Below are positions 54,601-64,000 of a stretch of DNA of 64,000 nt, one piece after another. Position numbers and translations under genes: made by a program. Location of the stretch: assembly GCF_901709675.1 (NCBI RefSeq), contig NC_051096.1:4677001-4741000 (forward strand). The letters run 5' to 3'. Source of the DNA: Syngnathus acus. Taxonomy: Eukaryota > Chordata > Actinopteri > Syngnathiformes > Syngnathidae. The first letter of the stretch is position 1; each line of letters begins with the position of its first letter. The notes under the pieces are model-generated. The model searched no databases. It was given only the letters and a program-made list of their open reading frames with translations, and was not told the origin of the DNA.

Positions 54601-55278
54601 CAGTGCCGGCTCTACGCAGGGGCAAGAGGGGGCAACGCCCCCTCAAACAGATGTCCTGCCCCCTCGAATCAAACTTATAGAAGTGAAAAATCCGCTGATA
54701 GAAACACACGTTAATCAGCCCCCTCTCTTCTCTCATGTCGGTGCAGTGTGTGTCGTCCCTCACACGGCCTGCCTGTATGACTCCGCGCCCCTCCGTAAAC
54801 ATCCAATCACTGTGAGTATGCAAATGAGGCAAGACGCAGCCAGAGAGTGTCAAGTTACAGTCAGCGCGGTAGGAGTTGGAAGAAGCAGTAAAAACTCCAC
54901 TAAACTCGTCGTAGCGACCCGTGATATAACTAATGATTAACGACAACTCAAATAATAGTTAATATAACATTCATATTATATGCCCCCCCCCCTTGAGAGA
55001 TTGCCACCTTATTGTGGTCAGGGGGTTTGCGTGCCTAAGAGCTATACCAGCAGAAGCTTTAATCTTCAGGTGGGACACCCAAGCTGGACAGGTCTTAGTG
55101 TAGAGGCCTGACAGAGTGCAATCCACTTCTCCAGGTTGAGATCTGGACACACAGCTAACAACTGCCGTGAAGGAAACACTAACAGTGTTAAAAATGTGTA
55201 AAAAAAAAAAAAAAAAGAACATGCCCCCTTCACATTTCTGACTGCCCCCTCTTATGTGCATTCCTAGAACCGGCCCTG
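54601..55278. mobile_element. Non-autonomous hAT-like DNA transposon
   Basis: The left end is CAGTGCCGGCTCTACG. The right end, in reverse complement, is CAGGGCCGGTTCTAGG. These are imperfect terminal inverted repeats of hAT type. Both sides carry the identical 8 bp target-site duplication CTGAAAAG (54593-54600 and 55279-55286), as expected for hAT. The 678 bp body has no transposase frame. Part of it, 54994-55164, resembles another dispersed fish repeat (GAGAGATTGCCACCTTATTG ...), so the element may be chimeric. Confidence 0.88.
54994..55164. repeat. Segment of another dispersed fish repeat inside the hAT-like element
   Basis: GAGAGATTGCCACCTTATTG, GGGGTTTGCGTGCCTAAGAG and GACAGAGTGCAATCC recall a repeat common in teleost transcripts and genomes (from memory). 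Its family could not be settled without a repeat database. Confidence 0.45.
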
Positions 55279-55286
55279 CTGAAAAG

Positions 55287-56470
55287 TCTCCGTTTATGTA
55301 CCAAAATACTGAGTCATTCAAAATTGGTAAAATTGGTTCTGTAAAAGGCAACAAACTGCTCCTCTAATAAATTGCCTCTAATAAAAATGCTGCATAGTAG
55401 AAAAAGAAGGAAAAGCAACATGCAATCCCTTTCGAAAATAACTTGGCGTCTAGATGTGCAGGTAGACGACCAGCAGCCAACGTGGAACCTCAACATCAAC
55501 TTCTGTGTTGAAAACAGAACAAAAACCACGTTGAAGTCAAACGCTTACCTTGATTAACATTTATTTGATCGACAGCCGAGTGACACTTGTGGGCGTGTTT
55601 TCTGGCAATTCACCTTTTGTTGATATTGTTCTACAATAGCTAGTGAGCAATACACAAACTAAAGGATCTCCTGTCGCAATCATGCTCCTGCATATTTACA
55701 TGCAAACAGCAACTAGAGATCTTGAACATGTTTGCAATACTCACCCAAAACACAGCTAGTAGTCAGCGGAAATGCTGCACAGAGAACCGGCGTGTGTACG
55801 GTATCCGAAAAAGCTCAATTCAAATGGAACCAAGCGATATTGACAATTTGCAGAAAAGCGGCATGACTCCTCCAACACAGCAGCAACGACGCCGCTGGTA
55901 TTAAAATTGTATAATTATATTTTGTTCTAAAACGGATTGTTACATGCATCACTTGTCCTAAACGGATTGCATATCAGTCGCAAGAATTCAACTCTCAAGT
56001 ACATGTCAACTCTTAAATCGTTGACATTGTTCTTGCAAAGGTTTCTGCCGTGCAAATGCAATCAATATGTTTCAGCGGGCTCTGGTGGCCACACTGTCTA
56101 ATGTCGTTGCAATCCTCTCTCTCGTGGACTCAAGAGTAGAAAATAAAAAATAGTCTCAAGGGGCCATTTTAATAACACGGTTGTAAAAGTCACCAGCACC
56201 TTGATTTAAAACTTTGTGGAACTTCCATTTGCTTGAATTACAGACATCCATCTTTTTGGATATGTCTCCATTCGCAATTGGATCATGTTTGCCCATTCTT
56301 CCATGCAGAGTTGCTCAAATTCAATCCAGTTGTCCAGAGGTTGATTTATTCTGCTGTTTGAATTACTTGTAACTTGGGAAGGGGGGAACCTGTTCAAATT
56401 GGTAAAAACACCCCAAGAAGACAGAAAAAGTAAATTGATGCTGCCATGAACAGCACCCTACTGGTAGAAA
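55287..56470. other. Gene-free stretch
   Basis: No exon, RNA gene or recognised repeat. Short open frames are scattered and lack splice context. Confidence 0.6.
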
Positions 56471-56474
56471 AATG

Positions 56475-56580
56475 AAGTTCAGTGTCTTGCTCAAGGACAC
56501 TTTGACGTGATCACTGAGCTTGAGGCTTGAACCTATTTTCACGTAACATAAAAATATGCCACCCAGAGCTACCGCCTGCA
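56475..56580. repeat. Dispersed fish repeat fragment (TTCAGTGTCTTGC...AAGGACACTT)
   Basis: GTTCAGTGTCTTGCTCAAGG then ACACTTTGACGTG, followed by GGCTTGAACC and CACCCAGAGCTACCGCC, fits a repeat I know from many teleost genomes, with a degenerate tRNA-like T-arm (GCTTGAACC) on one strand. Confidence 0.55.
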
Positions 56581-57360
56581 TCGCCCGTGCCCAAAACCGC
56601 TACTGGGTCTCAGAGGAGCTAATTAGCAAGAGCAGACTGACTGCAAAAGGTGCGAAGGGAAGCGAGATTGCATGTTTGTATACACTTAATTGTTTTGCTC
56701 AGGTCACAATGGGAAGTTCTGATCTCAGAGACGAATGCCGCCATGTAAAGATGCTTTCCTTTTCCCCAAATTTCCCGGCCGACATGTTTTAATTTTTATT
56801 TATTTATTTTGTATTGGCTCTCAGTTGAGGGGACGTGACCCGTCCCCATTTCTGGCCAAGAGTCCTTCCTCAGAGGGGAGGAGAGTGCATGAGTAAATGG
56901 GAGGAGGAAATGGAGACAAACATTGATTGCTTTTGTCTTGAATTCCAAACTCCTCAAAGACTTTTCAAGTACATATTGACTCCAATTTGGAATCGTCTTT
57001 ACTCTCCATGTCACCATCCGTGACATCGATACTGTGTGAATGGTTTATTTGTGGTTTTGATTGGTTGTTACATCACCGACCACATTAGATACTCCTGCGC
57101 ATATTAAATTTCTATCAATTTCTAACGGGCCAAAATATATGTTGCGCAATATTGTGCAGTTCTCAAGTGTCCCTAATATTGTGTCTTGTAGAATTGCTGA
57201 GTCATGCTTTTGTTCTTGGAGACAGGGACTCATAGTTTGGACCATGTAGCGGAAGTTTGTCGCATGTCGTGATGCTATCACATTATCCATCTGCAGATGA
57301 GTTGGGTCCCCACATAGCTCTTTCTTCCAGGGGGCGTCATGGCAACCGCACCGTGCAGGA

Positions 57361-57379
57361 GGGGGGGGGGGGGGGGGGG
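57361..57379. repeat. Homopolymer run of 19 G
   Basis: An uninterrupted G run followed by AGGG. Possible G-quadruplex and a likely site of sequencing error. Confidence 0.93.
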
Positions 57380-60160
57380 AGGGCTCCGCCAATGACATCA
57401 CTCGTATCTTCACGGCGGCCCTTTAACCTCCAGCGTCGTTTCGGCCCGAGCGGCAGCTCCACCTCGTCACGACGCATCTGTCTGTACGCATGTACACGTA
57501 GCGTAGTTCAACTCGCCAACCTGAGTAGCTCGCCAGGGGATTGATCAAAAGCGACAGATGCATGACGGGAGGAATGGGTGCTCGTTGACCTCTGCTATCC
57601 CCGTCCGCCCTAAGCGTCCACCCGGCAGTACTTGATCCCCGAAACGCATCTTTTGTGTGTTCATGCATGGCCTGGACACAAACAGGAAGTACGGGATGCT
57701 AAAATAGAAAGTTCAATGGTGAAAACCAAGAAATCACAAACGGCTTTCCATTGTCTCCTCATGTTTTGTGGCTATTTATTCAAGTGTTGTCGAATGTCAC
57801 TCACCGTAAAAAATTGATGAGTGGATTTACATTTGTTTTCTACAATAGCTTCACTCCACAAACTTATTTAATTTCCACATATTGTGTTTTCTCCCCTAGG
57901 ATTCCTCCAGTCAATTTCATTCACCGTCTCCACAGCGTAACAGGCACTCTACTGTCGATATGATAATTTCCTCCTGTATGTTCATCTCAAATGGAAACGG
58001 CCTGAGGGACTCGGACTCTTCTTAACGTATTCCCCAAATTGCTGCAGTGTGGAAAATGGTCAGTGCATAAACAAGCAAAAGATTAATATATCCTCAATGT
58101 GTCCTCCTTGTGTTCCTGGTTTTGCTGCCCACTCATGGATAGAATTTAATGTTTGAGCAAACATGTTGACGACAGCAGAGCGAGCGTTCTACTCCTTTTC
58201 TTATTGCCTAAGTGTCACTCTGCGGGACCCCAAAGACACATTGAGTCGTCCCTGCAGCTAGAGTGAGTCACATCCATGAGTTGAAATTATCGACACACGT
58301 ACACAATGTTCCCCGTCAAAGTCGTGTGTGCTCAACATTTCAAACGCGGTCTAATAATGAGATAAAGTCCACTTTTCCCGCTGGGATAATGATTCCATCA
58401 ATATCAATTAAACACAGCAAACGAGCACCGTCGGCTTTAAAGATCATGCATCGATTAAGTGACAAGCGGCCGCTTAGTCATTTTAAATTAAACCCATGTG
58501 TTAGTTACTCAACTGGGCAATATTAGAAGAAGAAAAAATAACTTCATATTCTTTTGTTTTATGTTGTAATACTTTCAAATATGTTTAAAGCATGTGGGAG
58601 AGGTAAAACGATCTAAAAAAACGTTTCGATATATGCTCTCTATATTACGTCCCCCACGGATTGTATCAGCATGCATAGTGACAACTCCAAAAGAAATGTT
58701 GAAAGCATTCACGACCGACTCCGAGACCTCTGAGGAGTCGCACGGAGCCATCAAATATTGAGACAGCCAACTTAGAAATGCACACAGTGGTCCGATGTCG
58801 TCTGATCCGTCTGGTGAGTGATGGTCTTTAAAAAGGCTAGACGGGTTGGCGCTTAAAGCCTGTTCGTTGTCGAATTTCAACTCATTTGAACGACTTTAAT
58901 GTCTCCCTCGGCTACTCGGGCATCCCAGACAGCAGCCCGTTTGCCATCACTCGGTGAATCCGCCCCGCATGTTTTCCCTATCCAATATGTCGGCGTTCTG
59001 AAAACACCATCAGGACCTTGCGGTGTGCAGACGCAATCACATCTGCTGTCTCCCTCATCTCCCTTCATTTCTTTTCCCCTTTTTATTCCCAGCGTCTTCA
59101 TCTGGGCCTCTGTTGAAGGACTCAAATGCGTAATGAAGACCAGAGAGACGTTCCAAGACGGGCATAAATTGAAAGTGAGTGGCAGCGAGACCCCAACGTG
59201 ATGATGAATATTCGACTGGAGGACTTTTTGGAGAAAAGCGATACGCTTGATGTCGGGTTCAGATGTGAGTAAAGCACTCGACGACAACACATTTTCCAAA
59301 ACGAGTTCCCATAATGCAACTGTGGCGGAATGATTACTCACGGCTTCAAATGGGCACTGACCACAGGCACAAACTAATCCAATAATCATCACCTCTTCAC
59401 ACATTGAATGTGTGAAGCTGCGTTTTCAAAAAAATCCATTTTTACTCAGGTTTGACCGATACAATAAACAAAAAGAGTCCACGATATATATAACGCCTGA
59501 CAGCATCACAACTTTCAAAATTGGCTTTTAAATAAAGACCGTCGGCGGCAAACATGATAAACACATTCTCCCTATTTTTTAACTGCATTAAGCATACATA
59601 TTAATTAGAATCCAGGCAGAAGCAGTAAACAGTAGAGTGTAAAATAAAAGTGCGCAGTGGCAGCTATAAAAATAATTTATTATTAGTTTTCCCCCCATGG
59701 TGAAAGACGCCATTAATAGTCTTGAAGCAACCTTTTAATAATGCTCATTTTTACATAAAACACTAAAAAGACAAAACAACACAAACATTTTCCACTAAAT
59801 CAGAATATTTGGTCACTAGCTACAAATTTTAGTGCAATAAAGTTTCGGGTTTAGTCTTACAAACGATTTATTCCCGACTATTATTCTGCGTCAAAATGGC
59901 TGCTGAGTGCGAAATCTCATTAAAACAACAAAGCTAGCTATGGTCTTACATTGTTCTCTGTTTATTAAAAATACATCAAGGCTCGTTGTCAGCAGCAAAG
60001 TATTAAATAATATAATGTATAATAAATCAAGTTAAAACATTCTTTCTGTTCAAAAAAGTTTAAAAAAAAAGTAAAAATCAGCACATTCTAGACATTTAAA
60101 AAGTAATCGTGATATATATAATAATCTGCAGTAATAATCTTCTTTCCACAACTCTAGTGC

Positions 60161-60182
60161 ATGTGTACCTAATTAAGTGTCC
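60161..60182 (+). repeat. Relic of the TGTACCTAATAAAGTG repeat end
   Basis: ATGTGTACCTAATTAAGTGT differs by few bases from the common repeat end. Related words lie at 9165-9180 (reverse) and 61961-61977. Confidence 0.45.
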
Positions 60183-61774
60183 ATTTGCTGTATCCATGCA
60201 TTCTTGTCTTTTTTTTTTTTCTCTCATCCTCTTGACGTCATCTCCTGTATTTTGATTCCCTTTTTCATCCCACTTACCGAGCCGGAGTACCAAAAGCATG
60301 AGTCGACGAAAAAAAATCCAAATTTGCTCATCAAATAGCGGACAGACTGCGTCATTCTTTTGAGCTCGATCTTAAAAGATGCAGCTGATGTCACCACGGA
60401 TAAAACTAATCAGACTTGCGCATTCCACATTTTGGATGCTGGAGGGAGAGACGCACCAGACGTTCTTAAAGACCTTTAATATGGGAACAGGTGCTCGGGA
60501 GACTCACACTCTGCAGGCCCCATCTGCTTAGCTAGACACAAATAAAACATTTTCATCAAAATTCAGATCCACACACACACAAGCAGAAAGTGCCTACTGA
60601 ATCTGTGTAGCGTAGCTAAATTTTGTGTCACTTTTAATCCATCCGCTGCACAGTTGCGCCACATCAGGAAAGATAATTAGTCCAATCTAACTGGAGCCAC
60701 CCCCATTTGCACATCTTGAGTTCATTCTTCTCTTTCTGCCCTTCTGTCTGTCTATCCATCCCACCACTTCACACAATTACTGACAGTCAACGGGGCTGTC
60801 CTCATTTATGTTGAGCACTGTATTTATCTGCGCTGCCGTGCATCCATCAAAGAGGGCGGTTGGGATTTGGCGACCTGCCATTCAGCTTGTCACACCCTAA
60901 AATGGACATTTCCCTCGAAAAACAAACTTTTTCATTTAGAATCGTTGCGTTCAAATGTCATTAAACGGCCTGCTGTGGCCGAGCGTCCGACAAGTGTCGG
61001 TGAAAACGAGTCCAGAGATGAGCAGATGACTGACGCTAATTCATGCGTGCCACGTAGGTGTGAGACACTTTTAAAAGAGCTTTATGCAAATGAGGCTTAA
61101 GAGAGCAGCAGTGATGTTATAACATCGCAGTTGGCTCGACACACGTGTTATAGGGTACACTCTGGACCATTTGGGCAAATTGATAAACAACTGTTCACAC
61201 TCACATTAACACCAACGGACAATTAGGATCATAAAAAAATGCCTGCGTGTTTTTTTTCTAATTCCCTTCCCTATTGAATCACCAGTCATCGATTCAGTAG
61301 GATTTATTCGTTGGCGAAGAGGCAATGTCAACTTTTGCAGATGAAAATGACCCACTAAAGTCATCGCTGGGCGAAGAGCCCGTACAGGTCCACATCCCAG
61401 CATCATTTATAATTCAGCGCTGAGACCACATACAGTGGAGTGCAACAATCACCACTGGAGCATGTGTGTGTGTGTGTGTGCATACTAAAACCACACACAC
61501 AGGTGATGACGCAGACGAGAAGCAGTTCAATGACTTTCACCTCTCGTGGTAAGACCCAAGACACTGGCGTTGTGCGTCCACAAGGCCATCTTCAAGCCAC
61601 CCTTCCATTTCAAAAAGGCTTTTAATTGGGAGGCTCAGCCGTCTAATGAAGCCTCATCAGCCTAATTGGATGTAAAAGATATTCACGCGTACACTCTTAG
61701 ATGATCTGCTGACTCCACTCACACTCATAGAGGCAAAATACAGGAGGCAATGATTTTGCGGTGTTCTAACCATT

Positions 61775-61830
61775 TAAGCAACACTTATTGGAATACAAAC
61801 GGTGCAGCAACACATGTAGACCGACAATGT
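61775..61830 (+). repeat. Third copy of the AAGCAACA...CACATGTAGACCGACA repeat
   Basis: Collinear with 33029-33085, sharing AAGCAACA, GAATACAAA/GAACACAAA, GCAGCAACACATGTAGAC and GACA. The left half present in the other two copies is missing. Confidence 0.65.
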
Positions 61831-64000
61831 ACTCGGACTCAACTGTTACTGCAGCTTATTGAGCAATTGTGACCTCCACTGCACAATGAATACATTAAAT
61901 CAACCATATTTGCAGATCAAACTATTTGTATTCCAGTATGTCAGATGTAATTTGATGATGCAGGTGTACCTAAAGAATCGAATTTATCTCTCGATAGAGG
62001 ACACCCAAGCGAGTTTGGCCCAGGTCGCTAATTGGCCTGTTTGGTGGGTCGCCGCGTGCAGCCGGAACTCGGTTGTACGTCTTAGCTAACTAGCTGTCAA
62101 ACAAGCATTGATTACGCGGTGCCTATAGCGACATCTATCACCTGGAACAATGGCAGCGCCCGCCGAGCTACAGGGAAACTTCAGTCTACTTGCAATCGGA
62201 AAGATCTCCAGAGAGGTGCACTCTTAGCAACTGTAATTAAACAATTCCTTTTTTTACACGAGTCAAATAATATATGATCAACAAGCTTTCTTTGTCCCTA
62301 CACTGCACTGCTCCCACGTGCGCTGTAATTCCTTTATATGTATTTAATCCTGTAAAACGATTATGCGGCTGCACAACAAAGTAAAAATTATACTGGGGGG
62401 ATTATGAAAGCGGGGAAAGATTGTAAAAAGCCTTATGCAGTATTCATATGCAGGGAAGTTGCAAAAAACAAAATGAGTACATGTAGGATATCTGTTCAAA
62501 GTGCAATCAGACGCCGGGTGGACCCTTGCCGAGCGTTTGACCCACTGGAAGCTGCTGAGGCGGCGACTTAATTAAAGCTAGTCGATAGTATTGAACCTCG
62601 GCAGGAGTTCGGAATTATAGGAGAGTGAAAGTTTTGGATTCAATTACTAAATGATTGCTCGGAGTAGCTTTGAGACATCGCGACGAAATACACTATTCAC
62701 TCTGAAACATATTAGAAAACAAGTGTAATTGCGCCTCCACTACAGTAGAAGGCAGTGGCGCTCATTTATTTTATTTTATATTAGTTACACAAAGGAGGTA
62801 GTAACTATTAATTTTCATAAAAACCCCAAATTTGGCTTTATCATAAGTGCGCCCTCCAGTGGACAAAATTAGCAACAACAGTTCATTTTATTGAATTGAC
62901 CTTTGACCGGAGAGGCCTTTTTGTGGCCCACGAACCGTACGTTTGCTCACCCAGACATTCGCATTCCAAAAATAATGAATTAAATCCATGATGATATGTG
63001 TGACTATCCGACATCAACTTTAAAATCTTAACTATGGGAAAGATCACGTGCAAATGACTATGAAGCCATTCTAATAGCATTTTCCACTTCATCTTCACTT
63101 TACCGTCTTGAGGCAGACGAAGCGTTTTAATCCACGGGATTTCAATTTCTTTAAGGACACTGTGTCATCCTGTTTTATTATTCTCTGACATGCAGCAGTT
63201 TTGTCACACGCATGAAGATGACTTGATAAGTTTGCCTCGTGCTTGTGTGTGTGTGTGCGGCCCACGTCGTCCTTTCTCCGGGCACTCGAGAGTGTATTCA
63301 TCTGCCTCGAGAGCTCACAGCGACATCACTATCGTCGCGCCTCTCCATCATTTTGGCATTCATCGTCATAACGTGCGTGTGTGTGTGTGTGCTTGAATTC
63401 TAAGTGCAAATGTATACTTATGTGGGAAGACGAGGGCTTCTTTGAATTTCCCACTGGTCAAAGTGCCTGATGGTGAATTCAGAGATTTGTTTCAAAATAC
63501 GTTGATTATTAAAAAATGGCCTAGTTTCAGCAACAGGTCATTTTTTTTCCTGAAGCATCCTAATTATATTAATAATTATCAAATGCCGACACACGAAATG
63601 AAATGTTTCTTTCGGGGCGGGGGGACGAGCGTGTGGAATCATGACGAGACAAACACGGTGTGCCTTCGGCTCCTTTATAATCCGCACATAGCGATATTCT
63701 TCTTATAGCTCGCTAACAGATGGGTGTGCTGTTTGCAATGTTCGAAGTGACATGTTCACGCTGAGCTCCGCACACACGCACGCTTGCACACACACACACC
63801 TTCCAATAGACTCCAACCTTATGCTCAAACGGTCCTATGAGATGCCAGCACTGTGACAAATACTTCAATAGATGTTTGCATTATTTAGTATGTTTACACA
63901 CACGGCGGACGAAAGGCGTTGCAAATTGCCTTAGCCGGGGTCTCGCTGGACATTTCCCTTTACGAGTGCGCTGTGTGAGAGGTTTCTCTCACAAGCCAAT

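Larger units (their letters stand above)
57380..64000. other. Gene-free region downstream of trak1
   Basis: No supportable exon on either strand. It holds TG/CA microsatellites (61463-61480, about 63243-63258, 63374-63392 and 63778-63800) and repeat fragments (60161-60182, 61775-61830, 61961-61977). A complex non-repetitive block at about 58877-59404 has a 175-codon minus-strand frame without a recognised family. It is more likely a conserved non-coding or chance frame. Confidence 0.55.

Noticed and set aside
58877-59404. 175-codon minus-strand open frame
   Set aside because: The longest frame on the right side, but the translation matches no family I know and there are no paired splice sites. 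Kept only as a complex block.

Overview
This is a 64 kb piece of a vertebrate nuclear genome, almost certainly a teleost fish. The genes are spliced with GT-AG introns, many only about 75-150 bp long. The proteins are vertebrate orthologues, the non-coding DNA carries CA/GT microsatellites, and several interspersed repeats (a tRNA-derived SINE and a hAT-type element) look like ones I know from teleosts. I see no prokaryotic features, no CRISPR array and no viral gene.

Layout. Positions 1-23.6 kb are a gene desert with microsatellites, a roughly 155 bp tandem repeat, a cluster of short diverged repeats, candidate CTCF-like motifs and blocks that read like conserved non-coding elements. From 23.7 to 52.1 kb there are five protein-coding genes: med10 (-, 23709-24326), ube2ql1 (+, 25958-29960), nsun2 (-, 36669-40937), an alpha-taxilin gene txlna (+, 41861-44685) and a TRAK1-type kinesin/dynein adaptor gene trak1 (+, at least 46590-52148). 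From 52.2 to 64 kb the window is again without recognisable genes. It holds a tight cluster of degenerate tRNA-like sequences in alternating orientation, a non-autonomous hAT-like element with an intact 8 bp target-site duplication, and other repeat relics.

How the genes relate. med10, ube2ql1 and nsun2 lie together on human 5p15.31, so this block is ancient. txlna and trak1 are not their neighbours in human (1p35 and 3p22 from memory), so the right-hand side is a fish-specific or rearranged junction. The genes do not form a pathway: MED10 is a core Mediator subunit, UBE2QL1 a ubiquitin-conjugating-enzyme-like protein, NSUN2 an RNA m5C methyltransferase, taxilin a syntaxin-binding coiled-coil protein, and TRAK1 an adaptor linking mitochondria to motors. 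med10/ube2ql1 and nsun2/txlna are divergent pairs about 1 kb apart. txlna and trak1 are head to tail with little space between them.

I rebuilt exon structures by hand. Every internal junction given for med10, nsun2, txlna, ube2ql1 and trak1 keeps the reading frame. The main uncertainties are the first coding exon of trak1, an 84 bp in-frame segment in its last part, and all regulatory or conserved-element calls, which rest on motif reading without alignment.
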